The position numbers and the translations under genes were made by a program. This document shows, piece by piece, positions 50,241 to 62,413 of a stretch of DNA of 64,000 bases. The stretch covers positions 62,001 to 126,000 of the forward strand of contig JACGCK010000126.1 of assembly GCA_014925825.1 (NCBI GenBank). Reading direction: 5' to 3'. Position 1 is the first letter of the stretch; each line of letters starts with the position of its first letter. Below the pieces are notes generated by a model. It was given only the letters and a program-made list of their open reading frames with translations, was not told where the DNA came from and made no database searches. The DNA is from Pholiota molesta (Eukaryota > Basidiomycota > Agaricomycetes > Agaricales > Strophariaceae).

Positions 50241-51600
50241 GGTGGGTAATGCCCACGTCCGAGAGATGGTCGTATAAAAGGTATCTCGCCAATTGGCACA
50301 GCATAGGGTAACCGGTTACATTCCGAGCGACGCGGAAGATATAATTATAGCCGATGCCAAGATCAAGATAAATTCATGTCCTGTTCAATGGCGCTGGAGC
50401 TTTTCGAATTCGTGTTGAATTCGTGGTTTGAGAGCGGGCTCCTTGAAATCAGCAAGAACTTTATAAACTGCAACTAGTTGAGTTGATGCACAGTCGATGT
50501 CTGCGACAGAAGCAGACAGATGATTGGACGTCGTGATTCCGGGTGCTGCGCATTGACTGATGTTCATTCCTGCCTCATCTTCGTATCCATATGACCTTCT
50601 GAGCTCGACCACCCTTCAGAGCCCGCAATGCTTATCAGACCATCAGCAGTGCGCATCAGCGCTCGTTCAGCGAGGTGGTCCACGCGCGCCTTCAGCTGCC
50701 AAGCTTTTGAACTCGCATGCCGTTTTTGTTCTCCTTCAGAGCCCGCAATGCTTATCAGACCATCGGGACTCAGCAATGCGCATCAGCACTCGCTTTCAGC
50801 GAGGTGGTCCAGGCTCGCCTCCAGCAGCCAAGCTTTTGTACTCAGATAATAAATGTAGGGCGGAAGCTGTGAATACGAAGCGCGATGATGGCGGGTGAGC
50901 GCGGCGACTGGCGATGACGATGCAGACAGGAAGTCTCCGGTGCTTATGCGACTGGATATGCTGTACTGGTCCCTACCGCTGTCTCGACTGTTGCGTTGGT
51001 TCTGATGAAGTAGGATTTCGAGATTCGGATTCCTTGTACACGAAAGTTAATGCTCTTTCTTATATGGTCCTGCAACGTGTGATACATGCTACTTATTATT
51101 GGGCGTACATCGCTGGCAGGTCGAGGTCAAGAATTGGTCAAGAATCTAAATTCAGAAGACATCTCCATAAACACTTGTGATTGGCTGGAATAACGGCACT
51201 CTTATTTGCTGGTGCAAGTGCGTGTTTATGGGCGCTTAAATGAGGGTAGCGTGCCGTTGTGTTAAATACGAACTGCGCAAACAGAAAATGCGTGATATCA
51301 CCGTCACGACGAAGATAGTGTGTTGATGTGCTTAGTACTGTTCAAAAAACAGGCAAACGCGATTCTGTGATGCGCGATACATTTACGATTGATACTAACT
51401 AGGCCACGAAGCGATCCGGGGTACATTGGCATCCACAATAGCATATTTCAATCTTTCACTCACTCGCACACTGGAGTGCTGGTTGCTTGAACTAAGGTCT
51501 TATTCGTTGTCAGATGCTTGATAACTGCTGTGCCACACATTCCCATAGTTTGATTCCGTACTATTTGTACGCAGGGAAGTGACCGAAACTAAATAATATC
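50241..51600. other. intergenic with tandem duplication
   Basis: About 1.36 kb upstream of the carboxypeptidase gene. It holds the 120-bp tandem duplication listed at 50613-50842 and otherwise short open frames. No gene is supported. Confidence 0.45.
50613..50842. repeat. imperfect tandem duplication, about 120-bp period
   Basis: Copy 1 is about 50613-50714 and copy 2 about 50733-50842. Both start CCTTCAGAGCCCGCAATGCT then TATCAGACCATC, and share TCAGCGAGGTGGTCCA and CAAGCTTTTG. Copy 2 has an 8-base insertion near 50767. In the minus-strand reading the unit gives the peptide word DGLISIAGSEG twice, without evidence of coding. Confidence 0.8.
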
Positions 51601-53597
51601 TATTCGTCAGTAATCGAAATCTTGGATGCAACAAAGGACATACCCTGATCGGCAGACACAGAACCTGATATTTGAAAGATAAAAGGAATGAGTACTTAAC
51701 AAATCAAGGGTATTGTGAATTCTTACTGCTGTCGGCCTGGTATCCAGACTGATTTCCTCCAGACATTACCGTATTAGCGGCACCTGTAAAGTGAGCCGAC
51801 CTTGTGAAATTAAGGAGTGAAAATTAAGTCCAGAAAACGTACTGGACTGCGTAAAATAAGAAGGGCCTGGGTCCTCATGTCCTAAAACATAACGTGGTCA
51901 TTAGTGGATCTCGCAGCCTGATTTTAATTTATCTCATGAGTGCATACCTAAATCGGATTCGACAATTCGGAACTCTGGGGGAGTGAAGTAAGATAAATAA
52001 CTCATTAGCCGTTGTTCAATCTGGAGAAACAGCAATCAAAAACACCTGTGATGTCGCCTTTAATAAATGAGACAATTAACATTAGTACTATGAAAATTCG
52101 TGTCAGAGAAAACTTGCTGAGTTGGTGGACATGGCCCAAAACTGATAGATTAATTGATTAGACAATGGTAAGTCAAACTCAAACATAAATAAATTTGGCA
52201 GAGTTGTGCTAACCTCCAGGAGGCTTATTCCTTATGTTAGGTTGGCCGATAAAGGTAGATCGATTATAGGGCTCCTGAAAGTTGTAAATATTGGTTAATT
52301 ATTATAACTGTTCATTCGATATTAACAATGAAATCAAGACGTACAACAGTATCACGTCCTTTTCCTTCAAACGTGGACCGTGGGGGATATTCGAAAGGTT
52401 TCATGGCTGTATAATGCAAAAAAGTATCAATGTGGCATTTGGAACAAGTGAACATACAGTTATCATTTTACCTGGGCGAGGCCCATCATATCTCTGATCT
52501 GACTCGTCGCTCTGATGCTCGATTTCTTCGATTTCTGCCGATTGCCTTAATTCTAGATCATCGTTGTCAATCAGTAGGTTCGAATATGTTCGAAAAGGTA
52601 GAACATGCACGTGCCAACGTCTGTGTCGATTATTTCGGCAGCGATTTCGTGGAATGTTTGGAAGTCCTGAAATGTATCGCGAATTAAATCACAGTAATGG
52701 CACGTTCAGTAAAATATGGACTGTATTTGTATCAATATACGTATACGTACCTGATTGGTATAAGCTTCAAGTGCTTCTGTCTCGTTCCCTGATAGGCATA
52801 CATTAGTTGTACTTAATTTAAAAAGAGAAACTGTCAGTTTATATCTACCTTGGTTGCCAGAGGGTGGTACATTGCTCTTACGCTTGGTCAACAGCGTTCT
52901 AGTTAACGCCATACTGAACTATGGCAAAGTAAAAGCAAGTTATTATCTAATAATTAAACAGAACGGCGCAAAAATCTCACAATCTTGCGTATTGTTTTGT
53001 TGGCCGATTTAACAAAAGGCTCCTTCGCTTGTATATTTTGAGCAGGGCCTACGTTGGACACTTCGATGACGGTGTAATCATTGGGCTTAGGTGGCGCATT
53101 CCATAGATTCCTGAATTCAGCCTCGAACGCTTGAAGCTGCGTGGTGGTGCCCTTGTAGTAATCAAATAAATGAGCTCTCTCAGGCTGAACTATAAAATTT
53201 TGGGGTAACTGACCGCATATTTTTTCACGGTACTTTGATAGTCCTTTTTCAAGGTCGAAAAATATTGGGATTTCCCCCCTTTCAGATCTGCACGTCTAGC
53301 TTCAACCACTTTGTCTATCAGGCTAGGTCGAACATATCAACACATGATTTGTTGGGATGAAGGGGTATTCACTGACTTGTTCGCTTCTTGGATTTTGCTT
53401 GCTTTCAAGTGTTCGTTTTCTTCGTGGGTCTTCAGAACTTTAACAAAGAGCAAAAGAGCCCTTTCGAGTTGCTTAAGTCTTTCCTGCTTATCTGGTGCAG
53501 ATTTGAAGATACCATAGAAAGAAGTGCTATGGTCCATGAGGGGAAGTGATCCTTGAGAGACGGTACCAAATCTGTGTTCAGCGTGTTCAGCAGACAT
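51601..53597 (-). CDS. coiled-coil hypothetical protein, model incomplete
   Basis: The N-terminal exon is 53597-53377 (MSAEHAEHRFGTVSQGSL), next 53322-53214, then about 53189-52980, 52921-52850, and smaller exons further down. The first two exons fit in frame and code a charged helix-rich product: LKQLERALLLFVKVLKTHEE, NLIDKVVEARRADL, STLKKDYQSTVKKYA, then LQAFEAEFRNLWNAPPKPND. This pattern of long amphipathic helices suggests a coiled coil, perhaps BAR-like, but I do not recognise the family. The third exon needs another phase than the second offers, and near 52600 the frame changes from TDVGTCMF to HVLPFRTYSN. Below 52400 exons are too short to place. An alternative ATG at 53753 would add about 50 residues with a hydrophobic start. 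Confidence 0.5.
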
Positions 53598-54294
53598 GAT
53601 GGGGGTGGGAAGCTTATTAAGTACTCCGTGTCGAAGTCCTTTTATGTTCGTACTGATATAAAGAGGGCCCTGCATTTTGATTATCGATGAAAACGCGACA
53701 AAGCGCACTGCTTGGAATAAGCCAGTAGACAATAGATCCGATAAAATGTTCATGGAGTCACCGAGCGATTATGAATCCCTGCTAATCTAGGTTAGGAACA
53801 ATGGTCATGATTTTTAGATCGAAGTGTTTTGGATACAGAGTCTTTTTCATTGTCTTTGTTCAATATTCAATTCGCATCAACAAAAGAAGGAACTGTGTCA
53901 ATGGCCGGCCAACGCCAACCAACTGTAACAATGGCCTTGAAAAAATTAAATTCGACGCTAGAAAGCTGATGAACATCTATACCACAGGTGTTTGGTACAT
54001 ATCAAGCCGCATCTTGGAGCGGGAAGTGATTGATATGTGGTATCAAAGCACTACCGATGAAGTTCGCGCGTCAGATATTCAATATCAAATAGCGTATTAG
54101 TCCACTCAAGTGTGATGTCAATTCATGTTTATTAACCCCCAAAGGTAATTGACTAGTTATTTGGGCACATCAGGTTGAGCGCTGAGAGGCGCTGAGCCAC
54201 TAAGGGCTCGTCAGGGCCCAGATGGCAGAGCTCGTCATTGTCGAAAGTTCGGCAGTATTTCACCGAATCAAGATGATGGCCCTGATGGGATGAT
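53598..54294. other. intergenic between divergent genes
   Basis: About 700 bases with no recognised gene. A diverged AGCGCT-type repeat is at 54175-54198. Confidence 0.4.
54175..54198 (+). repeat. AGCGCT-type short repeat, copy 4
   Basis: TTGAGCGCTGAGAGGCGCTG then AGCC. It shares the GAGCGCTGAG word with the copies at 22255 and 24850. Confidence 0.4.
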
Positions 54295-55761
54295 GTGTGG
54301 GAAGAATTTGGAGTTGCATTGATGGCCATACCTTTCGCAGTCGTCAACCCAGCACATTCGACCACCTACTACCAATGTTTGAAGAAACACCCACATATGT
54401 CGCTTCCATATGACACGCTAGTTGCTCAACTTCTTGCTCAACATACGAATGTGGACGACGAGGATGCCTTCTTCGCTGAGCTTTCAGAAAAGTATGGTCC
54501 TCATGTTAGAAGTGCCAAGGAACTTTTTTGGGTCGATCTCCAACCATTCTTACTCTCTCGCGGATATCGTCTACGAGAGCGCTATCATCCAGACTGGAAA
54601 CCTTCCTGGATTGCGGGACCTGGGCAAGCTGCCCCGCGGCGTGACTATTTGCTGGCTGAAGATAGATTAATAATGGTATGTTGGTCGTACATATTTCGAG
54701 AATGATGACGATTTACCAATAGCTACACAGGGACTCGATGTACTTGACGCTATTCGGATCTCAGACAACCAGAAAGTAGTCCTGAAGAAGGTTCGAACAG
54801 CAACTTACGAAATACCTGTTGCCCAGCTTTTGTCCTCTCCCGCTCTACGAAATGATCCACGCAACCATACTATCCCACTACTAGATGTGATACCGATTCC
54901 AGCAGATGATGATTGGGCACTTCTGGTTATGCCGGCACTACTTGAATTCCAAAAACTCCCTTTTCGAAGGGTGGGCGAGTTTTGTGAGGCGGCGTTGCAA
55001 TATATACAGGTAACAACATTGCCTTGTGGCTCTGGAAAATATCTGTATTTTCTAACGGTATCGGTAGGCTCTGGAGTTTATGCACGAGCATAATGTCGTT
55101 CACAGGTGAGCTTTTTCTTACTGCATGATGAAGCTGCTAAATGATGCCTGAAAGGGACGTATGCATGACGAACCTTGCGATGGATATATCAAAAGTAATT
55201 CCAAAGGGGTCGCATTTCGCTAGATGGGAGACACATAATGGACTTCATTGGGATCATTTTGAATGGAAGGAGCGCTGGTCAGTAAGACCGGTCCAATACT
55301 TTATCATTGACTTTGGGATCTCGTTGCCGCTCCCCGAAAAAAATCTCGTTACCTTCGGGGTTTGGGGCCGGGATAAAACCGTACCCGAGATGTCACCCAC
55401 CAACCAATACGACCCATTCAAAGTTGACATATATCAGCTTGGTCGAGTCTTTCTGGACATGATCGAGGTAAGTATATGTATTCTGCTTGATTAATAATTA
55501 TAATATACTTTTATTAACGAATGCCAGGAATATGATGGATTATCTGTGTTTTTATCCCTGGCAAAGCGGATGACAAGTCAGAATCCGAATGACCGCCCGA
55601 ATGCGGCAGAGGCTACGAAGCTTTGCCAGGATCTGATTTCGAAACTCAGCTCTCGGAAATTGTCCCATCGGATCTGGAAGAAAGCTGATGATTATCGGTA
55701 TTGTCGAATGATTGACCGCTTTCTCGTTAGGTTTTGTGGCTGGAATCCAATTCATCTATAG
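54295..55761 (+). CDS. FunK1-like protein kinase domain protein
   Basis: Five exons, 54295-54675, 54731-55009, 55068-55105, 55155-55467 and 55528-55761, total 1245 nt, 414 residues, clean frame. The N-terminal words WVDLQPFLLSRGYRLRERYH and KPSWI are typical of the Agaricomycete kinase group. Kinase landmarks: VVLKKV (Lys of strand 3), EIPVAQLLSSPALRNDPRNH, DDWALLVMPALL (hinge), FMHEHNVVHRDVCMTN (catalytic loop HRD..N) and FIIDFGISLPLP (DFG). Between HRD and DFG there are about 45 residues instead of about 15, usual for this group. Later KVDIYQLGRVF and MTSQNPNDRPNAAEA match helices F to I. The main catalytic residues are present, so it could be active; substrates are unknown. Such kinases are expanded in mushrooms. 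Confidence 0.9.
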
Positions 55762-55768
55762 TTATACA

Positions 55769-55830
55769 ATTTGTTACATTATACCATTTGATACAATACC
55801 ATTTGTTACATTATACCATTTGATACATTG
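55769..55830. repeat. 32-bp tandem repeat after kinase stop
   Basis: Two adjacent near-identical units (55769-55800 and 55801-55830) starting ATTTGTTACATTATACCATT then TGATACA. It lies just after the kinase stop codon, so probably in its 3' untranslated region. Confidence 0.8.
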
Positions 55831-56306
55831 TCAGTTTTGTTGTAATAATATTTATTGGACTTGTCGTACAAAATGACATTGGATCTTTTTGACTGGCTGA
55901 ATGCCCAGCGCGCCAGTGAGTCCCTCTGTGTATGAGCCCAGTGGGTGCTGAGTGGGTGTATTGAGCACTTGCATGTTGCAGAAACCACTGGAACGCGCTT
56001 GGAACGCGCACGCGTCGAGCAAAAACGCCTTGTTGAAATAAGGAAATTAAGTATGACACAGTGTGACGCGTTGACGCGTGACATTATCCCCTCGTGTTTG
56101 GTTTCCCTAGGTTTCCCTGGATTCTTATTCCCAGCAGCGCATCTTGCTCTCATCTTTTATCTATCGCGACTCTAATCTACATAATGACATCTGCAGCTTC
56201 ATAATCTGATTTTGACGACAAACTCTAACGATTATCTATTAGCTTCTGCGTGTTACTTCCTTGTTTGACTCGTTCTTGTCTCGGTTTAACCCAACATCGA
56301 GGAATC
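55831..56306. other. intergenic before coiled-coil gene
   Basis: About 475 bases; 3' region of the kinase and promoter of the coiled-coil protein. A CT-rich stretch lies just before the start at 56307. No gene recognised. Confidence 0.45.
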
Positions 56307-59272
56307 ATGGCAGCCACTGCCATATTTCCCAGTTCACCTTCTCGACACTCGTCCAAACCATCCCCCAACACCCCCAATGCACATCCATACGCAATCAAGA
56401 CGACCTCAACCACACTTCTATCGCGTTCAAGCTCCAATCCCGCGCATGCAGCCAATGCCATCCACCGCTATGTGCCCCCAGCATCACCTTCACCTATTTC
56501 TCCCACTTCCGGGGTAGATGGGATAGAGGACGCAGAACGGAGCGCAGAGTCGCACAGATCTAACGGAAGCATGGGGATGGGGAGGAAGGGAAAGCATAGA
56601 TACAGCAGGAGTCTAACAGATGGGCCCATGCCTGTTCCAATACCACCCGGAGTAGTCAACAACGCCACGAAGTCGTATACGGGTTACTCGCCTTCCACGA
56701 CGCCTTCTCACCATATCCGCGAACGCGCCAGGTCTCTCGTCAGCGAGCCGGATGACGACGAGACTCCACGCCGTCGACCCAATTCGGCAAGCCTTGATTT
56801 CAACTCGAGACAAAGCCTAAATAACGGCGACCTTTCCGATGACGAAGGCGAAGGCGAGTTCGATGTCGAAGGTGTCACTCTCCGCCGCCGCGCTGCACGC
56901 ATCAGGCCTCGCACGCGCAGCCGTCATTCCAGCATGTCCAGCAATTCCAGTATTTCCAGTTCTGCTTCGGGAAGAGTCCGCGAGATGGTCGTCGAGCTCG
57001 AGCGTTCGTCGTCCCTGTTGACCAACGGGCAGTCACAGGGCAGACTGGACGAGGAAGGTACTGCGTCGTCGCGCTCCAGCTCACCGACAAAGGCGTCGTT
57101 CATCCGGCCGACTGATGGCTCGCCTTCGAAGTATGCTGGGGGCCGCGCGCTCCCGCAGCGGCCTAGCGTGAATGATCTCTTTGCGGATAGGGAGGTAGAG
57201 GCGAAGGAGACGGATGAGACTATCATGCGTGTCGCGAAGAAGAACGTGAAAGGCCGCGAGCCGCGATTGCTTCCCTTCCCGCCTACCGCCTCTGCGAATC
57301 TGGGCATGATGCCAGGTGGTATCTTAACACCAGTGCATACCGGTATGTGATTCCAGACCGTACAATAATATTAAACATTAACGATACTTGCATTGACCTA
57401 ATAGGCGCTGAATATCCGCTCCCAGGCAGTCCCGAGCAGCAGTACCTCCAGCAGCAATACCACGGCCCCGGGGACTACGAGCTCGGCTTCCGGCACGCCG
57501 CGTCCCCACACGCGCAGACCTTCGTCGTGCGGCACGCGCCCAGCCCGTCGCACCGAGCCCCCACCGCCACCGCCGACGGCGCCGGCAGACCGACGCGCCT
57601 CCTCCCGTACCCGCCCGTCACCGCGGAGACGGCGCTGCACCACCCGCGCCCGCGGCGCGCCGTCGGCGTGAGCGACCGCGATGCGGACGGCGGGGACGCG
57701 GACACGTCGCAGACGAGCGTGGAGGGCGACGGGACGTACGTGACGCCGCCGGAGTCGCTGGCGTCCGCGTTCACGTCGGACTCGAGCCCGTTAGGCGGCG
57801 CGGACGAAGAGGGCGGCGAGGGCGAGCGGAGCATGGCGGAGCTGCTCGCGGCGCAGCCGGAAGGCGCGCACCGCCCCGCGGCGGTCTCGGGCGCGGAGGC
57901 GTGGGAGCTTGCGCTTGGGGACACGGTGAAGCGCGTCGGCGAGGCGCAGCAGCCCGGGCCCGCTGTGCGGAAGGCGCGCGCGAGTGTGGTGGGGTCGCAG
58001 AGGGAGATCGGGAGGAAGGCGGGGCGCGCGGGGACGGGGGGGACGATCCCGGCCGCCGTGGGCGCGGGGACGGGGCGAGAGCAGGGGAGTCTGCGCCGGC
58101 CGGGGATCCTGGGCCTGTTCGACGAGGTGCATGCGGAACCAGCGGAGGATGAGGTTAACGGACAGAGGGCGGAGGGCGAGGCGTGGAAGGAGGCTATCGA
58201 TGAGTCTACCGACGACGCGGACGAGAAGCGAAGGTTGGACGAGAGGAGGCGGGAGCTCGAGGCGCAAGCGCAGGATATCGATGGCAAGTCGAAGGCCGTC
58301 GACGAAAGGTTTAAAGCTATGGATGAAATGAGGGAGCAAGTCGATGCCAAGGGCCGGGAGGTTGAGGAACGAGCAAAGGATATCGAAGAGCGGATGAAGA
58401 AGCTGGATGATCTCCAAATCGAACTGGACGTCCGCGAATGCTCCCTCGTCTCACGCGAAGAGGCCGTCTCGCACAGAGAGCAGTGTGTCGACGAAGAAGT
58501 GGAACTGAAGACTCAATTGAAAGTGGCCGACCGCGACCTCAGCATCCTGCGCGCGGACGATATGGAAGCGGCTCTGCGCGTCCGTGAGGAGGCGCTGGAG
58601 CAGCGTATCCTTGTCGTCACCGCGCGCGAGGAGGCCGTGAGGCTCAAGGAGGAGAGCTTCGCCGAACGGGAGGAGATGCTTCACAAGGCCGAAGAGAGTC
58701 TGCAGACGGCGGAGAAGCAGCTGGACGATCGCGAGAAGGGTTTGGCGGATGCTGAGCTGGACTTGACTGCCAGGGAGCTTCGTTTACAGGCCCAGAAAAC
58801 GTTGGGCGAGGAGGAAGAGGAGAAAGGTGTGTATGCCGCTGTCGATGGAGAGATCCAAACGCCAGGAGCACCCCCCACACCGGAGCAGATTGAAGAACGT
58901 CCAACTGATCGACACACGAGTATTGGCATCGATATTCTTCGCCGATGCTGGGGAACCTTTTTCCTCCCCGTCATTGGGGAGGGACATACTCCTGCATTCC
59001 TGCGCGCACCCTGTACCCCTTCCACCGCGGCCTCTTCCAGCTCAGCCTCGTCTGCTTCGGAGATTAGGGATGCTGCTGGTTCACCAAGGTCAGGGTCCTT
59101 GCACAATCGACACCGGACGCCCACATGGGCCGTCCGACGTGATGCGTTCCTGGGTCGCTTTATGGGAGGCCCCGGTGGGCTGACAGATGGATATTTGGTG
59201 CTTATGGGTATCGGAGTGTGCGTTATCGTTTTACGCGTTCTTGGCAGGAGGGGTTGGGCCATGCGCCGCTGA
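56307..59272 (+). CDS. tail-anchored coiled-coil protein
   Basis: Two exons, 56307-57342 and 57405-59272, 2904 nt, 967 residues, clean frame. The first half is disordered and Ser-rich (MAATAIFPSSPSRHSSKPSP; RRRAARIRPRTRSRHSSMSS). The second half has a long charged coiled coil from about residue 630 to 830: KRRLDERRRELEAQAQDIDG, FKAMDEMREQVDAKGREVEE, then repeated REEAV words (SREEAVSHRE, REEALEQRIL, AREEAVRLKE). Near the C-terminus GYLVLMGIGVCVIVLRVLG is a single membrane span followed by RRGWAMRR, the plan of a tail-anchored protein facing the cytosol. The family is not named; similar proteins occur in Agaricomycetes. The stretch 57500-58100 is strikingly GC-rich. The ATG at 56307 is preferred over 56250 because the extra residues are untypical. 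Confidence 0.82.
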
Positions 59273-62200
59273 ACACCCCTGTTGTTTCTTTTTCCTATTT
59301 TCTTTCGTTCGTCTCTGCCTTAATTTCTAGTTTCTTCCAGTCTCTTAATCCCAAGTCTTATCCGTGCCGGTTACTCCTCATGACTCCTCATTTCACGACC
59401 CTTCATGTTTTGATCTCTGCGTTGTGTAACCCTCTTCCTTACGACCCCGCGACGACACCTCTATCATTATAGTTCCGTAGTTCTTCAACTTGTCCTCTGG
59501 CTTAATAATACTGAAAACCTCACACGGTTCAATGTTGGATGTTTGAATGGTCATGTTCCATGGAATTGCGTTGTCAGATCATCAAAGTATTCAGTGTTAT
59601 CACTACGAACTATCAGAAGGAAGTTAGAAGTTACATGTGCGATGGATGCAGATTACAAAGTTAGTTGTGCTAAACTGAAGAGCAATATTTGGAGATATAA
59701 TAGGATAAAACCAAGAAGGAAGAAAAATCAGACCGTGACCAATGGTAGTTATATGATCTTAGAATAGCCATGGGTTCTTCAGAACCCCAAATGTTGTTAT
59801 TATAGCAGCATGGCGCTTGACCATAAAATGACAGCTGAATCTTGTCAAAAAAGAAACAAACAGGCATGTAAGAAGAAAGAATGAAGTTATGTAGCAGGAA
59901 CAGATAAAGTTCAAATAATGTACCTACTTTGGCACCATCAGGTACTATCAGACTTTCTATTTTCTTTTGGCATCGCATTGCATATGATAAAGTATCTGAG
60001 AAAAAGATCGGACCAAAGGTACATATTAGCGAACGACTGGAAGACTTTTCTTAACGCTTAGAAGGCACTCCCGGATGAGGATCCAGACTTCGTTTTTAAA
60101 GTTAAAATGCCACAGAGTCGACTCAGGAACATTGAAATGGGGATAACTTCGACGAAGGAGAACTAGTAAAAATACCGAAATGGCAAAAAGCTTGTCTATG
60201 ATGCTAGAAGTATCTACAGTGCGCTGGTTTCTTAAAACATGACTTTGGCCTGATGCCTGTGCACACTTCCAGTGCGTTCAGTGCCACTCAATGGGAAATG
60301 ATCCTATTCAAGGCCCCGCGACCCACCACAGCTAGCAACGAGACATAAGAGTTGTTTGCTCATGAGGATTTCATACTCTCTTGTTATCCCGGCCTGTCAT
60401 CCGTGCGCATTGCCACTGCTTAGACTAAAGACACGCTCAAGCGATAATGTATTATCATCTCTCTGCTGCTTTTATATAGAATTTCCGTGGCGACTGCCTT
60501 TCGAGAAATTCTTGAAGCTACCAAATTGAACCCAGAAACGACATCATTCAAGTGTTATTAGCCATTGGCAGTTCCGTTATAAATAGCTACAATAAGAGGA
60601 AGCTATTCTTCGTTATAGACATGGCCCACGAGTAAGTCTTAAATTTATGCAACATTGATGCTGCGCAACCGAGGCTCAACGTTCAACCCTGGCTCAACCT
60701 TCCTGTTGTAATAAGTGTCATGGTCATTGCATTGGAGTAAGTACTAGACAGGCTATTTTTGATGATGGTGCTGGATGGCCATCGGATGCCAAAAATATCA
60801 TCGCCGTGATATCCGGCATCCGCGGGGTTAGGTTCGGCTTGGCTTTCTCCGAAGTGAGTACTTCGCACATGGCATTCCAAAATTGGAGTTCTTTGTGCGC
60901 CTACTCCTGATTTTACACTCTTGACATTTGGTTAATCAATAAACCAGCCCATGGGAATCGACCGTAAAGGACATTAGAGGACTGAAATTAGATTGCTATT
61001 GCAAGCATGAGACTCGTCAAGCATGGATCAGGTTTCATCCAAGTACATCTACTCGAAGTTGTCAATGACTAACTTTATCTTCAGCATTGACAGCCATAGT
61101 GCTCGACAAAAGATGGTCGAACACGATGCACGATTAGATTTAGTTACTAAGATTCCGCAGCAGCTCTTCCTACGTTGATCAAATCGCTGCTGTATCACTC
61201 CGAAGACGAATACCGAGAATAAGATACCTGATCGCTAATTTCCAGTATTTCCACGAATTTTTGGTTGGTTAGGAGCTGACTGTATATATGTACCTTCTAC
61301 TGTCCTATTTCGTAGAAAGTTAGTAATCACATACAAGCAGACGGCTTAATGATATAGTAGCTGATATGACCATTCACATACCTGTCACCGACCTACGCGA
61401 GAAAGAGCAGGATGGGGGTCTATGTTCTCAACTCGAACTGGATATATATAGGCCTTTAGATCAGACAGCTTGACCGTCATACCGATTCGGATAGAGGGTT
61501 TCCTGGGAACGAATATGTACCTCTTTTTGGACTCGAGAATGCAGAATGATGAAAATTTTGACAGACATCTTTGCACGTTCCCTAGAGCACACTACATCGG
61601 GCAAATTTTTCATCAAGATCAGACGCCACTTTTAGTCGCAATAGAATATCTTCATCCTGGATGTGGCAGTGTCAATAATCGATCCATTCAACCTTATGAT
61701 GAAAGGCGGTGAGCTGTAAGGGAATGTAATATACAATCTTAAAAATCTATAACGTCTGTCACCATTGCGAAGGGGGGATGCTTACCTAGGAAAACCAAGT
61801 ACAGACATTCTACTGACATTGGCATCGATATAGATAATATTGGGCGCAATTATATTACACAGCAGTACACCTGATTGTAAGTACTTTTGACCTATCTTTG
61901 CCAATGGGTTCAAAGTTCTGGATGGAAATCGGATGATCATGGAACAAACAGAGGCTCCTTTCGGAGATGCCTATTATGTTACATTCTGATCTTGGGCCTG
62001 AGGCCAATGATCGCTTAAAAAACGTGAGTGCTTGAGCGAAAATTTCGCAGGGTCCACATATCTTTTCATCCTCAGGAGTTTCTACTGTAATACGCAAGCC
62101 ATAATCATTTGCAATGAATATGTTTGCCATATTTTTTACATGACTTTAAGTTTAAAATCGGAGGTCGGAAGAATCACACGTAGCTATAGAAGTGTATAAG

Positions 62201-62413
62201 TATAGGCGCTAAATATGACCATGAGAAATCAAAGGGCAGAAGACGATTGAATGGGATGGTGACAGGCAAGTTGTAACCAACTCAAATACCCAATACCCAC
62301 ATTCAATGCCTTCCAATTCCACGCTGCCAGAATACTCGAAAATCTAAAATTAAACATAGGCTGGAACTGTACTTAATGGGCCCAAGAGGCCTTTGCATCG
62401 TAAGCAAACCGCC
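59273..62413. other. long gene-poor region
   Basis: About 3.1 kb with only short open frames. The first 250 bases are T-rich 3' sequence of the upstream gene. I saw no transposase, reverse transcriptase or RNA gene, and no clear terminal repeat, so it is left as unassigned A/T-rich sequence. Confidence 0.4.

Noticed and set aside
57475..58350. 291-codon minus-strand frame opposite the coiled-coil gene
   Set aside because: GC-rich shadow frame; the plus strand has clear coiled-coil coding.
59273..62413. Hidden transposon remains
   Set aside because: No transposase or reverse transcriptase motif, and no clear terminal repeats were found by eye.
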